A stretch of 64,000 nt of DNA, taken from contig JAKSZT010005175.1 of assembly GCA_026826555.1 (NCBI GenBank), positions 2,858,183-2,922,182 on the forward strand, written 5' to 3'. A program made the translations under genes and the position numbers. The stretch is from Tolypeutes matacus (lineage: Eukaryota; Chordata; Mammalia; Cingulata; Chlamyphoridae). Each line of letters starts with the position of its first letter. The stretch's first letter is position 1. Below the pieces are notes generated by a model. That model saw only the letters and a list, made by a program, of their open reading frames with translations. It was not told the origin of the DNA and searched no databases. Shown one piece after another: positions 12,083 through 25,044 of the stretch.

Positions 12083-12894
12083 GTTTCAATACTAACTACC
12101 TCATGAAGTAACTTTAAATGGAAACATAAACATAAATATAATGCAATATTTAAAAGATCTATAAAATTCAATATCAAACTTTAGAGAGAAAATCAAGAAA
12201 GAAGAAAAATTAGAACACTCTTATTTTAACAATCCCTAGGGATTACAAACCACATTTCAATATACACATTGAAATTTCTAAAGAATGCCTTATCAAGTAA
12301 TTCAACATACAAAAATGCATTTAAATATAATCCAATTGATTTTGAAAACAGGCATATTAACACATGCAAAGTTCCAGAAATGGAACTCCCAACTGCTGTA
12401 AGAATGCTATTTGAATATAAAATTGGCAGTAATGTCTTTTCTTCAGAAAAAACTGTGCAGATGATACAGGTAGGAAAAAGTCAATTTTAAAAACTGCATT
12501 ATGAAGTAATTGATTACCAAAATATTGAAAATATGATATATTTCAGGCAGTGGAAGGATATGAAAAAAATAGACTTTTACTATTATTATTAAAATGGTAT
12601 TAATAAACTACTTGCTTCTATATTGAATGAAAGTTACTGAGCCATATGAGGCTTTTGGGTCCATTGTACCAGTTGCAGTTTAAAGGCTGAAGTAAAATGA
12701 TGATAAATTCATTCACTCTAAACACTTTCTGGATATGGATTTAAAGTAAAAGCACTGCCTGTTATTTAAAACAATATATTAAAATATATTGTTTAGCTCT
12801 CAATATTATGGCTCTTCCTTTGGGTAAGAAAGATAAATCTCTATCATGAAGGGATGTTTATATATAACATTTCTGGGGAAAATGCATCACATAG
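12083..12894. other. No recognisable feature
   Basis: AT-rich DNA between an L1 3'UTR and a solo LTR. No gene or repeat was recognised. Confidence 0.5.
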
Positions 12895-13353
12895 TATGAT
12901 GATTTGAAGCTATGTATCCCCAAATATATGTTCTTACATTTAATCCATTCCTGTTGGTGTGAATCAATTGTAGGTAGAATCATTTGATGAGGTTATTTAG
13001 TTAAGGTGTGGCCCAACCCAGTAAGAAGGGACTTAATCATATTACTGTAGTCCTATATGAGGAGAATGAAAATCAGACAGATAGAGAGAAAGCCCTCGGA
13101 AGCAGGAGCTGAAGGCCAACTGAACCAGTAAGGGAGGTATAGGACAGGAGAGGCAGCCATGTCCATTCCCACGTGACAGAGGATCCCAGGACCAAGGATC
13201 ACTGGCAGCCAGCCACAGAACACAGTCTTCCAAATAGAAGCATTGCTTTGATGATCCTTCCATTTGGACTTTTCCTAATCTCAAAACTGTAAGTTAATGT
13301 ATTCTCAAACCCATCACATATTATTTGCTTGAGCTGCCAAAGAAACTAAAACA
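12895..13353 (+). repeat. Solo MaLR-type LTR with 5-bp TSD
   Basis: The 459-bp element starts 'tatgatgatttgaagctatg' and ends 'gaaactaaaaca'. Inside are 'tgatgaggttatttagttaa', 'ggatcccagg', and near the end 'cctcaaaactgtaag'-type sequence before 'tatttgcttgagctgccaa'. This is the overall plan of MST/THE-like MaLR LTRs as I recall them. The flanks give a 5-bp duplication, catag at 12890-12894 and at 13354-13358, the TSD length expected for this class. No internal sequence remains, so it is a solo LTR from recombination between two LTRs. Confidence 0.8.
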
Positions 13354-13649
13354 CATAGTATAAACAATATCTGGTATACTAAAGGAAAACTGTAATATCA
13401 TTTATTACTACATCTCACCACAGACTAAGTACTGATTCCTGAACTTAATCAGGGTGATATCTTGCATATTTTCATCCACAACTCAGGTGAAGAGCTAGAG
13501 CTTCCCAAAAGTATCTGATTTTACAGGTAGGGATTTATGGTACACCCTGTCAATGAAGAAAGTTGTCTTCTTGTGTTCCAAGTTTAGCATGTGTTTCAGT
13601 GGTAAATCCTAATCTTTTCCTTATTGTACACTTGTATCTCATTTCTATC

Positions 13650-15592
13650 CTTTATTACTTAGCTAAGACCCCGGAATAAGAGTGAATGCTAGGAAAGCAA
13701 TTTTAAAAATAGATTACTATAACATAAAACAGCCAATATTTTCTTCCATGCTGGCAGCATCCAGTACCTTGAAGTTCTCTCACAGATATAGGAATCCATT
13801 TTGTATTTTCATACAAAAGACATGGTCTTCTCCATAAGATGTGTTCTTTGTTTAGAGTTTGATTATCACATTCATCTTCCAAGACATTTTATAATGTGGA
13901 AATCATTTTTAACAAGTATGCATGAATTTAACAGAGGTGATATTGGGTATGAAAAGCTACCAAACAGATATATAAATTGACTGTCATTTATGGAAAAACA
14001 ACAAAATATTCAGACAATAAAACACTAGAGATACACAGGAATAGATGTATATCAAGTATAAATTAAACATCTTTCAAAATGTATTTTTAAGAATCTTTTA
14101 ATCCACAAAATCCCTGCATGGGAACTGAAAACATCTGTTGAATACTCTGCCTAGGGCAATATTAGTCTTTCTCTTCTGCAGACTATAGATGATCAGTTTT
14201 CTGAAAGGGACAGAATGGAGTAGAACATGGGCTTTCAGGAAGATTTTTTAAAGAGAAACTTTATTCACAATGGGACCCAAGATGAATATTACCCCTTAAA
14301 TTACAAGCAAAATACAAATTTTCAATTGTGTGGTTCAGGTAGATAAGACCTTGTTATGGTCTTCCACAGAATGCATCCTAAGCACCTTTGAAAATATATT
14401 AATATGAGACATAAGCAAAAAGACAGAACATATTATAACAATACAAGCTCTTATTTCCAGGATAAAAGACTCAGAAATTGAATATCTGAAGAGGATATCC
14501 AAATATTTGAAGTATGTCTAAGAAATATTGGTAAATCACATTCGATTCAATGAAGGGAAACCTAAATATGGTCCCAGGATGGAAGCAGATTAGACAACTC
14601 CTATTTGACCATGAGCCACCAGCTGCTTGTGTGCACAGACATGGGATGATTCTGAGCCCATAATGTACAGAGAGGAAAATGTCAACATAGCAATCCTAGG
14701 ACATCACCATGATGAAGACAAACTCTGTGCTTGAAAATAAAATATACAGGAAAATTTGTGCAACACGTTCTAGAAGACAAATTAATTTATTGCCTATCAG
14801 CAAATTCAAAATCAAATTGGGAACAGTACCTGAAATCCAGTAAAGATCTATATGGCATAAATTGCCTTTAAAAAAGTAGATATGGTTCAGTTAAAATGAC
14901 AGTAAAAGTTAGAAGATTATCAGTCAGGGCTTTCAGACCAATCAGTAAGAATATCAGTTCTTGCAAGACTTGGAGCTCCCAAGATCTTGAGGTATACATA
15001 AGGAGGATTTCTGTGAAAATGGTGAGGTTGTCCACATCTGCTGATATGCTGCAGTCTCACTGCAAGTATAGAAGATAAGGTGATACTAAAACAGAATGGG
15101 AAAAAATTTCACCTTAGCCACAAATAAAATGCAAACATTGGTCAATATATGACTTATAATCAGGAAATCATCATACTGGATATGGAAAAAGGCAGTATTT
15201 TGAGAGCAAGGAATGCACATATTTATTTTTATTTTCTTTCCTAACTCTGATTATGTATAATATTTTCAGTATGCAGAGGATCAGAGAATCTAAGGGCATT
15301 AAAAGATTTAAAATGAACTCAAGACTCAATAAATAAAAAATAAACTTTTTTATTGAGCCAAATTTACCCTCATTATGATAATATAATTTCTAACTCTGCT
15401 TGAATTCATCCATTGATTATTTTCTTGTTTTCTTAAATATCAAATAATATCCCAAGTATACTCTGTATGAAAGCCTCAATTTCAGTCCATTAATTTGAAA
15501 TCTCTACAGTTTTTCCCAATTCTCTTCATGTACAAGGGCTCTAAAATGTATACTCATATCTAGTGTGCCACGTCTGGCTGACTTAGATACTC
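13650..15592. other. Duplicated OR block A, copy 1 (left part)
   Basis: This part is colinear with 60950-63110. Matching points include 'gcatccagtaccttgaagtt' (about 13755) against 'gtatccagtaccatgaaatt' (about 61086), the OR pseudogene bodies, the segment 15195-15330 against 62545-62690, and 'ggctgacttagatactc' at 15577 against 'ggctgccttagaaactg' at 63111. At that last point the zinc-finger retrocopy interrupts copy 1. Similarity by eye is about 65-75%, so the duplication is old. Confidence 0.7.
14090..15040 (-). pseudogene. Olfactory receptor pseudogene 1 (OR14-like)
   Basis: Olfactory receptors are seven-helix GPCRs of sensory cilia. Read on the minus strand, the N-terminal part gives DNLTIFTEILLM..., then WELQVLQELIFLLIG (helix 1), with the usual GN of helix 1 changed to DN. 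After a stop and frameshift, a second frame gives GNLCHIDLYWISGTVPNLIL (helix 2) and then FSSTEFVFIMVMS*DCY at the helix 3/DRY position. The C-terminal part still shows SIVC..., then a block parallel to YSTDVFSSH, matching the ending of pseudogene 2 (CSTDILSSQ). There are at least ten stops or shifts. Nearest in style to OR14-like receptors, from memory. The best comparison is the paralogue at 61.44-62.39 kb. Confidence 0.8.
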
Positions 15593-16753
<1,161 letters not shown>

Positions 16754-17277
16754 TGTGATTCTAGCAATGGAAGAAATTATAACAATGAGGTGGAGCCAGT
16801 GGCCACTTGACACTTTTGGGACAGGGAGGGGACAAGCAGTTGAAATACAGGGGCTTCTTTGGGATTTGGAGGTTGTCCTGAGTACCGTTGTAGCAACGGA
16901 TGTAGGCCATTTTAAATCAGCATACACCACTCAGAACTGTGTGGGAGAGAGTGTGGTCTACGGTGTGAACTGTGGTCTATGGTTGGTGGCAAGGCCCCAG
17001 GATGTGTAAGTCCAATGAGGGTGATGGGCCACACTTGTGGGAGATGTTTGTGTGGGATGTGGTGGGGGTGTGGGAGGTGGGCAACATGGGAATCCCAGTG
17101 GGTTCCGTGTAATATTTTGGGTAATCTAAGCACCTCTTAAAATATATTTATATATATATATAAATAACATTTTTGTAAGCAAATGCACATATATGCATAT
17201 ATATTTATATATCATTTTGCAAATGTTGGTAAATATTGTGAAAATTTTGATTTTTACCCACAATAAAAAAAAAAAAA
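16754..17277 (+). mobile_element. 5'-truncated L1 3' end inserted into the zinc-finger retrocopy
   Basis: This is the plus-strand complement of the L1 3' end (match to 44950 down to 44441 of L1-B). It ends 'tttttacccacaataaaaaa', giving AATAAA and a poly(A) tail at 17263-17279. TSD: aagagaagactgg at 16741-16753 and aagagaggactgg at 17278-17290, one mismatch in 13. Only about 525 bases of 3'UTR were inserted. A readable frame of 84 codons at 16755-17009 is non-coding. Confidence 0.92.
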
Positions 17278-17290
17278 AAGAGAGGACTGG

Positions 17291-17800
17291 TCACTGAGGA
17301 CTTCAATGGATATCTTTGAAGTTCTTTTGTGAATGGTATATAGCCACATGAGATCAGATAGTTTATACTTCTCCAGGCGCATTTTCATTGCTGTACATAA
17401 TTGTTGTGCGTCCTTTCTTCTTCCCTTGTAGAATCATTTATAGAGTGCACCTTTTGACTCAGAATCTAAGAGATTCCTTTTGCTTGTTGTCCATTTGAAG
17501 CCAGATTCCTCTTGCTGTCCTTCTGTTTCACTTTCTATCCTGCTCAGACTTTCTAAGAATAGAATCCTACCTGTAATTCATCTTACATGAAATATCATTT
17601 CTTCGATCAGGAATGAATCCTAATATTTCACAAGGTTTAACATTCTGTCCAGAAATCCTCCCTACGTGATTTTATAGATTTTTCTGAAATGTAGGCATTC
17701 ATCATAAATATTCTAACTAAAATTATTTTACTCTGCTTGCCTTAAAACCTTTGAAAGTATAATACAAACCTGTTTCACTCTCAACATGGCTGCAAAACTG
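17291..17800. other. Duplicated OR block A, copy 1 (right part)
   Basis: Colinear with about 63130-63640. Matches include 'gatcagatagtttatacttc' (17350) against 'gagcagatagattatgtctc' (63190); 'cagattcctcttgctgtcct' (17501) against 'cagatttcccttgttgtctc' (63343); and 'attctgtccagaaatcctcc' (17643) against 'atttctgtccagatatcttt' (63482). The similarity stops where the ERVL-like remnant begins, near 17800. One frame through 17290 could read on from the zinc-finger array, but the match to the paralogue makes this flanking DNA more likely. Confidence 0.65.
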
Positions 17801-17829
17801 GACACCTAGAAATTATACTGAGGTAGAAG

Positions 17830-18450
17830 TCCTCTGTATTTTTGTTGCCTTTATCTCTCATCCTCTGACACACGAATGCCTTACAAATAAATCTAGATTA
17901 GTTGCTACTTCAATGGGTCATCATCAATATAATGGATCAGTTGGATGTGTTGTGGGAGGGAGAGGTGATCAAGTTCCCTGCAGATAATATGACATATGGC
18001 TGGGGATGTCATATACCCTTGAGATAGGACAGGGAAGAATATTCATGACATTAGCATCTGAAAAGAAATTGTTTCTGGTGTTCCTTACTAACAGCAATTG
18101 TGAAAAAAGCATTTGAAAGAGCAATAGCTGCATACTAGATTCCAGGGGATGTGTTGATTTGCTCAAGCCATTATCACATCTGGAGCAGCAGCTGCAAATA
18201 TAGTCACCACCTGGTTATGTTTACAATAATCCACTGTCATCTTCGAAGATCCATCTCTTTTGCACATAAGAGACTTGAATGGGGATATGTTTGTCACATA
18301 GGAGGGTTGAATGGGGATCTGTTGGGAATCACCACTTCTGCATCCTTCAAGTCCTTGATGTTGGCACAGATCTCTGCAATCCCTCCAGGAATCCAGTATT
18401 TCTTCTAATTTACTATTTTTCTATGAAAAGGCAGTTTTAGTGGCTTCCAT
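17830..18450 (-). pseudogene. ERV reverse-transcriptase remnant
   Basis: Minus-strand translation shows NAFFTIAVSKEHQKQF near 18.1 kb, the region upstream of the RT active site. The YIDD box follows at about 17932, after a stop and a frame change. The frame is broken at several points, for example stops just upstream and downstream of YIDD and a change of the residues after YIDD. The domain once copied the viral RNA into DNA; this copy cannot. Confidence 0.72.
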
Positions 18451-18629
18451 TTGACTGTTACTAACACAAAAGCCCTCACTCCACAAGTCAGGGGACCAAT
18501 GTGGGGATCCTGCTAGTTTCTGAATATGTCTATTTAAATTATGCATGCTGGAAAAGGGAAAATAACTGCACAGCAGTTCCTTGGTCCCACTGGACCCACT
18601 GTGAATTTGACATGAGGTAAAAGTCCATC

Positions 18630-18730
18630 AATCACCTGACTTCTATAGGCCTCTACTCTGATGGGTGGAGCACAGTGACATTTGGCTCTTCTGGAATTAA
18701 TGTCACATCTGACAGTGTCTAATAATCCCC
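18630..18730 (-). pseudogene. ERV aspartic-protease remnant
   Basis: The minus strand reads GGLLDT and then shifts by one base before an SDVTLIP-like continuation in the next frame. This is the arrangement of a retroviral protease active site (LLDTG). The shift falls inside the catalytic motif, so it is dead. It lies upstream of the RT remnant, as expected for gag-pro-pol order. Confidence 0.55.
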
Positions 18731-19879
18731 CAAATGTCTGATCATTCTTTTTTCCCCAATGTACATATACACAGGAAAAAGGCTGTAGGTCTCTTTGAAG
18801 AAGGCTGGGAAGAGGATTAACAGTATAAATTTTTTGGCAGAGTAACAGAGTTATTGCCTAAAGGGACAGAGCTTTCCACTCATTCAAGGGGCTCTAGGTC
18901 TGTAAACTGTCTCAAGTCTGGGAATTGATTAAGGGGCTGTGATTCTGTTTTTGAAATCCAAGTTAGACTTTTGTTCACTTCACCTAGAACTCTTCTGCTT
19001 ATACCTATAAAATAGGAATTTAGTAGAATTCCCACCTATTTTACTCCTAGACATCCATGATCTATTAGCCAACACCTTAGGATTCTGTGTCTCAGACAAT
19101 TTTCATAAGTGTTTTGAGTTTGCTATTCATTGGGTTAGGTACACCCACTTTATCTTAGGTGAATAAGTGCTGCTCTTAGCTTCTGCCAACTGGAATCCAA
19201 TCGTCTCCATAGTGTTTAGGTACCTCAGTTCAGTGTCAGAAGTTCTAAAAGTGCCATCTGACCTTCAGATAAGATCAACCACAATGTACGAAGATGAAGT
19301 TAGCCCCACAAATTTACACATCATAGTCATGATGGAAGGTTTGTCCCTGGTATATTCCTGAGGTGGGTGAAAATTTCTTCCATGACAAATCCATTCTAAC
19401 ATCTCAGCCTCCAGTCTCCCTAAGCTTTTGGATCACATCATCTATAGTATACCAGGGCAGTTCTGGCATTTAAACCTCAAGTAATATCTGTCATCTTGAC
19501 CCAAGTTTCAGCCAGCTACCTGAACTGACTATTAGAGCCCTTTCTAACATCTCAAGCTACAATATTGAATACAGAATCTGTTATAAGTTGGCCCATATCA
19601 ATAAATTCTGCCTGATCAACTCTATATTCCTTCAACCATTTTCCACACTCTTAATATCCATTCTTGCACATATTCCTCTAATTTTTATCTACATAAATTG
19701 GGAATCTCATGTAGTCCTTTTGGAATATAGAATAGTTCTTCATGAGTCACAGTTTATTCTTCACATTTGGGGGCTTGTTGTGGCTTTGGTCTAGTTACAG
19801 ATCTGGCAGTAATGTGGTGTGGTAGTGATGGGTAAGGAGGATTAGAAGTGTCTTGCAAGCCATTTACATCAGGGCAGAT

Positions 19880-20390
19880 GTTATCAGTAAATATTATGAG
19901 ATTTTTTAAAAAAACTGTCACACATGACTATGGGGATATATGGATCTGAATTCCATAGGGCAGACTGCAAGACAGCAATCTGATGAAGATCCTCGATAAG
20001 TCTCAAGTAAAGATGGGAATTCTCTCTCTGAATGCTGGAATCATTTTTACTTTTAAGACCATCATCTGATTGGATGAGACCTCTCTCAAAGCTGAAAGTA
20101 ATCTCAGTTGATTGTAGAAGTAATCACCCATAGATGCAATCAACTCAATCATGATTTACATCCAAAAAATGTCCTTGCAGTAAAATTAGCCCAGTTCTTG
20201 CTTGACCAAACATTTGCTGCATGCCATTACCTGGCCAAGTTTACATATCAGACTAACTATCACAACAGAGATAATGAATAAATGGATAAATTGGTATCTC
20301 TGGCATCTTTTTAAAAGACTGACTACTATCACTCCCTTTGAGCATGAGACATGTATTTGAAATTCAAAGAGTCCCAAATGAAACCCTAAA
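19880..20390 (-). repeat. Possible 5' LTR or other old repeat upstream of the ERV remnant
   Basis: Minus-strand sequence 'ggtctcatccaatcagatga', then 'cttgcagtctgccctatgga', resembles a common old mammalian interspersed repeat, and its position upstream of the gag-like part would suit a 5' LTR. The boundaries are not resolved. A frame of 63 codons at 20186-20377 has no support as a gene. Confidence 0.35.
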
Positions 20391-20777
20391 GTAGAGAAAT
20401 AAAAAGCTAAATAAAGAAAAGAGACAGAATTCTGTGGTTATTTGTTTGTTTTTTAGTGATTATTTTTGAGCCATTCTCACTTGGCTTTTTTGGGTCTTAC
20501 ACACTAGAAAATTCTGCCAGTTTACAGTTTCCATATATGATTGTTGCAGACATGAATTATTTTATAATAAAACAAATCATTGGAAATCCATAACCATGGG
20601 TTAGACCTTCTATATAAGAAAATATTATTTAGTTTTAAGATGATCATGTTTAGGAATATACACACAAAAAGAAAAACATCTATATAACTGCATACACCAA
20701 TGAAAAATAATTTTTCATAAAAATTATGACTATTATAAAATAACCCAATTTAATAAACTAGTGGATATGTGAAGACT

Positions 20778-20795
20778 TTATATATATATATATAT
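20778..20795. repeat. (TA)n simple repeat
   Basis: About nine TA dinucleotides in 'tttatatatatatatatatg', followed by TATGTGTGTATG. Confidence 0.85.
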
Positions 20796-21882
20796 GATTA
20801 CGTATATGTGTGTATGTATTTCTTCTATATATACCTATTAGCACACACACATATGAAGGAAAATAAGGTGCAAGGAAAATGGAATAAATAGAGTACAACA
20901 AATCTTCCAGACTTCACATATGGGATGGTTGAAATAAAACAGAAATAGGAGAGGAAATTATACTATGTAAAAGTTAAACTGAAGATGTACAAATGGACAC
21001 CATTTCAAAAGGAGAAGAAAATAGTACATGTCATCGATCAAGGATAACAGACTTAGTAACAGCAATATATGGAAAGAATCAGAAAACAGAGAAAGGCTTA
21101 AGTGTATGATTATAAACTATTCAAAACCAAGGTGATTGAATAAATTTAGCTACTTAATCATGATATTTAAAAGTGCCAAAACAAAGTGAAGATCTTAAAG
21201 AGAAGACCTTCACCAGGAAAATATGAGATTCATAGTACTACAGATGTTAGAAATGCCAAGTATTTAACTCTTTAATGTATACTTGCACTATTTTATGATG
21301 TGATGTAAATGAAGGGAATATGAGAGTTCCACTTCAAAAGAATATTGATTGAAGGTATAAGTATGATTTTTGTACACAGGACATATGGTGTCTACATATA
21401 ATGTCAATATTACAAATTAGCAAAGAAGGACAGTTAGCTATATGGGAAAGTTTCTTGCAAAATGGAGTTTGAGTAATGTTCAATAAATTAGGTTTTTCAA
21501 AAATAAGTTAGCATGTAACTAAAAATTCACATATATTGATCAAGTTATATTTATCTCATAAATATACATGGTTTAAAATTAGAAAACTAAATATATTAAA
21601 CCATGAGAGAAACTGTAAAGAAATATTATATGATCTTTACCATGGAGACAGAAAATATTTGTTAGAATAAAATACTCATTTATATTGAAAAAAATTAGCA
21701 AAGGAAACTAGTTAAAAATCCTTACTGTGAAAAAAGTAATAATAAAAATGAATTACTTAGATCAATCATCATTGAGTTTAATATACACATAATGTAAGCA
21801 TCCTTTGATAAGGAACCAGACAAAAAGAACCTGCTCTCACCACATTTATGAAGTGATATAATGAGATAAGAAAAGGAAAATA

Positions 21883-21970
21883 AAATATATATCATTTTAC
21901 AAATGTTTGTATGTATTGTGAGAATTTTGATTTTTACCCATAATAAAAATATATATATATATATATATTA
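21883..21970 (+). mobile_element. Very short L1 3' end insertion
   Basis: 'atatatcattttacaaatgt', then 'attttgatttttacccataa', then 'taaaaatatat' is the last 80-odd bases of the young L1 3' end (compare 17200-17270), ending in AATAAA-like sequence and an AT-rich tail. Confidence 0.75.
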
Positions 21971-22179
21971 GAGTTCCAAAGAAGTAAAACAACAGCACGT
22001 AGCAAGATTATGTGAAAGATAAAAAATATCTGCACAGATAATATGATAATGTTATTAGAATAGGATTTTAAAAAGTCATTGGTTGCATAAAATCAGCAAA
22101 TAAGTATCTAACACATATTTAAAAACTAAGAACAAAGACAGAGAAATTTTAAAAGAAACAATTATCAGTAGCTTGAAGA

Positions 22180-22197
22180 TCTATCTATCTATCTATC

Positions 22198-22236
<39 letters not shown>

Positions 22237-22249
22237 ATCTATCTATCTA
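22180..22249. repeat. (TATC)n microsatellite
   Basis: About 17 tetranucleotide units with two TATCATC interruptions. Confidence 0.95.
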
Positions 22250-22852
22250 ATTGCATTCACATATGTAACAAAGATATACCAGACCTCATTAAGAAATGTT
22301 AGTGGACTAAATTTGTGGAGAGATAGGCCATATTTATGGACTGGAAAACACAATATTATAAAGATGTCAATTATATTTATTAAATGGTTCCTGGATAAGA
22401 CCCTGAGTAGATTTTCTCTGATAAATTACCAGTTTAACCCTCAGATTTATATGAAACTCAACTATCATAAAAAATTCTGAAGAAGACAAAGTTAGAAGGA
22501 TTTCCTTAATAGAAAACACATTGTTATAAAACAATAGAAAGTAATCATTGCAGCATGAGACATACACAGAGAAGTAAGCAATGCAATATAATAAGGGATA
22601 TATAGGAATACTAAAAGATGACATAAACAGTGTGGTACTGCATTGAGAATAGCAAGTATATTTCAGTAAGTGTTACCAGAATAATTGAGGTATACTATTA
22701 TTCATATTAGAAAATATAAAATTTAATTCCTCTCTCACAACCTATTCAAAATCTAAACAGACTGGATTAAATAATAAAATGTAGAAAACAATATTATAAT
22801 AATTTGGAATATATGTTCAGAACTGTAATATAGGAAATGATTATTTGGAATG

Positions 22853-23101
22853 AGGAGGAGAAGGAGGACATGGAAGAAGATGAAGAAGAAGAAGAAGAAG
22901 AAGAAGAAGAAGAAGAAGAAGAAGAAGAAGAAGAAGAAGAAGAAGNNNNNNNNNNAGAAGAAGAAGAAGAAGAAGAAGAAGAAGAAGAAGAAGAAGAAGA
23001 AGGAGAAGGAGAAGGAGAAGGAGAAGGAGAAGGAGAAGGAGAAGGAGAAGGAGAAGGAGAAGGAGAAGGAGAAGGAGAAGGAGAAGGAGAAGAAGAAGAA
23101 A
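22853..23101. repeat. Long purine tract: (GAA)n then (GGAGAA)n, with a 10-N gap
   Basis: From 22853 to 23101 the plus strand is almost purely purine: GAG/GGA at the start, pure GAA at about 22880-23000, then GGAGAA hexamers at about 23000-23090, then GAA. Ten N at 22946-22955 mark an unresolved length. Open frames here (poly-E, K, S, L or F) are artefacts of the repeat. Such mirror-symmetric GAA tracts can form triplex DNA. Confidence 0.95.
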
Positions 23102-24794
23102 ATACAAAATATGTACAGCATCTGTCACTACTAGCCCACATTTCATGCTTATATTGAAAATTTGTTCATATTTTCTTTTATTTTTGATAAATCTAGGTAA
23201 GAGTTAATTAATTTGTTTGATATTTTCAAAAATATTTTTCCTTTCATCTTATTTTCTTGTGGTTTGTCTGTTTTCTATATCATTACTTTCTACCATATTT
23301 TCTTTACTATTTTCTTCTTTCTACCTCATGGAAATTCACTTTGCTCTTCTTTTCCTGGTTTCTTGAGTTTTAAATATTGACAATTGTCTCTAAACCTTTT
23401 CTGTTTCCAGGATTAACACTCATAAATAATTTTTTTTTATCATGCTGTTTTATTTCTATTCAACTAAATTTTATATATTGTAATTTCATTAAAGATAAAT
23501 TGAATATATTTTAAAATTTCCTTCTCTTTCCTTTTTTAATCACAAACTGTTCAAATATATGTTGTTTCATATACAAAATAGTTGTTGGTTTTGATATCTA
23601 ATTTAATTCTGTTGTGGTCATAGAACATAATCAATGTAATTAAATACTTCTAAATTCATGTAGTCTTGTATAAAGGTTCAGTATGTCATCCATTTTGGTA
23701 TATTCTAAAATGAAATGGTAATTAAAACCACAATAATATTTTGTTAAACACCTCTATAATGTTTAATTTAACAGTTATGGAAATACCACAGCATGATGAT
23801 AAGACTGCACAACACAGCCTCTTGTGAATTTTGTGGCAGAGTGAGACGTCATGAAATTTTTGCAAATGTCAAGCTATTTCGTATAAAAATAATTATCACC
23901 AAACGTATGGAATTGAGAGTTCATGCTTCATTATTTATCCAATGTGAAAGAAAACTAATTTCCAAATAATTTGCACAAAATTGTCCACTAAGCTTATATA
24001 ACAAGTAAAAATTGGAAAAGGCACAGGTGTTCAGGAAGAGAAAATGGTGACATTTGTAAAATATAATACTTCTCAGTTTAAATAAAAATGGAGTACTGAT
24101 AAATGTAAGTACATGGAGGAATCTAAAAAAAAAAATTGGAACATGAAAATTCCTTGAGCGAACATTCCATGATGTAACATGTTGCATAATGTAACATATA
24201 AAAATTTAAAAGAGAAAAAATGGACATATTGTAAAGTCAATGATTAAATATACTAGTAGTTGTCTTTGGAATGAGCAAAATATGGATATGCTAAAAGGTG
24301 TTGTTAATTTGCCCTTTCTTTTTAGGGTATTTGTGTTACAGGGTTTTTATAGTTTTCAAATTTCATTGAATAGAATTTATTTAATTTTCATGTTTTCACT
24401 TCTTTGTAAAAAATGCCAAAATGAAAAAAATCATACTAAAATAATGCTCATTTTATTATATGTATCATGACGTGTTCATGAGTGAGTATTAATTATATTT
24501 GTAAAAATTTAATATGGTAAGAAGTTAAAATAGGAAAAAGGAAAAATTATTACATTGACAGAAGGCAGAATGGATAGATGAGCAGATATGCGATTCAACA
24601 TTTAGAGGAAAATGGACATGTAGGTATTCATAGCACAATTCTTTCATCTTTAGTATATGTTAAAATTTTAATGAAAAGAGATTTACAACTCATAAAAATT
24701 AAATTTAAAAGGAAAACATGCCTAATCCACTGCTCATTTATAAGATAATTTATATGATTCTCAAATGGATGAACAGTATAGTCTTATTTATTTA
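23102..24794. other. No recognisable feature
   Basis: AT-rich DNA with scattered short frames only. 23160-23620 is T-rich and may be old L1-derived DNA, but I could not place it. Confidence 0.45.
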
Positions 24795-25035
24795 TTTATT
24801 TTTACAGAAATGGGCAACCCCATTATCAAATTTATTTGGAAGGGTAAGCAGTCCCAAACAGTCAGAAACATCTTAAAAAGAAAGAAAAAAGCTGGAAGAC
24901 TCCTACCTCCAGACTTCAATCACACTACCTTGCTATGGAGGTAAAAACAGCACGGTACCAGCACAAAGTTGACAAATAGACTAATGGAACTGAATTGATG
25001 CCTCAGAACCAGACCCTCACATCTATGGTCATGTG
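24795..25035 (+). pseudogene. Old L1 ORF2 fragment, plus strand
   Basis: Plus-strand translation gives KFIWKGKQSQTVRNILKRKK, then a GRLLPPDF block, then NSTVPAQS-type sequence, then DASEPDPHIYGHV. This is the ORF2 stretch corresponding to [20 protein letters not shown]...[10 protein letters not shown] in L1-B (about 48.05-48.4 kb). It is oriented opposite to L1-A, which begins directly to its right, so it is a separate, earlier insertion. Confidence 0.8.
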
Positions 25036-25044
25036 ATTTTTTTT

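Larger units (their letters stand above)
17800..20390 (-). mobile_element. ERVL-like endogenous retrovirus remnant (gag-protease-RT part)
   Basis: On the minus strand, from high to low coordinates: an LTR-like segment, a gag-like segment, a protease-like segment near 18.7 kb, and a reverse-transcriptase segment at 18.45-17.83 kb with the tyrosine-bearing YIDD catalytic motif at about 17932. Every domain is interrupted by stops or frameshifts, and nothing is intact. RNase H, integrase and a 3' LTR are not seen, because the similarity runs into the OR block near 17800. Class III (ERVL) is inferred from domain style; a spumavirus-like or other class III relative is possible. It is clearly non-functional. 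Confidence 0.7.
21770..22450 (+). pseudogene. Old L1 ORF2 fragment
   Basis: Plus-strand sequence 'aaccagacaaaaagaacctg' followed by 'ctctcaccac' is the degenerate equivalent of the RT block that reads QGCPLSPLL in L1-A. Further down, 'ggactggaaaacacaatatt' and 'aaagatgtcaatt' match the WIGRLNI.KMSIL block of L1-A at about 29.5 kb. No frame survives. It is split by a short L1 3' end and a TATC microsatellite. Confidence 0.65.
20460..22700. repeat. Block B, copy 1 (similar to 38.8-40.6 kb)
   Basis: Colinear similarity to the second block: 'gccagtttacagtttccata' (20517) against 'tccagtttacagtttccata' (38880); 'tttatctcataaatatacat' (21550) against 'tttatctcagaaaatatatg' (39842); 'aaagatgtcaattatattta' (22360) against 'gatgatgtcaattatattct' (40490). 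The right end of both is a plus-strand L1 ORF2 fragment. The rest may be the same old element or a true segmental duplication. Confidence 0.6.

Noticed and set aside
17291..17420. Open frame reading into the zinc-finger array from upstream, which could be a linker region
   Set aside because: The same interval aligns with the OR flank at 63130-63260 in copy 2, so it is more likely pre-existing flank DNA.
22753..23157. Long open frames of poly-F, S, L, E or K over the GAA tract, up to 122 codons
   Set aside because: They are produced by the trinucleotide repeat in every frame and cross an assembly gap.
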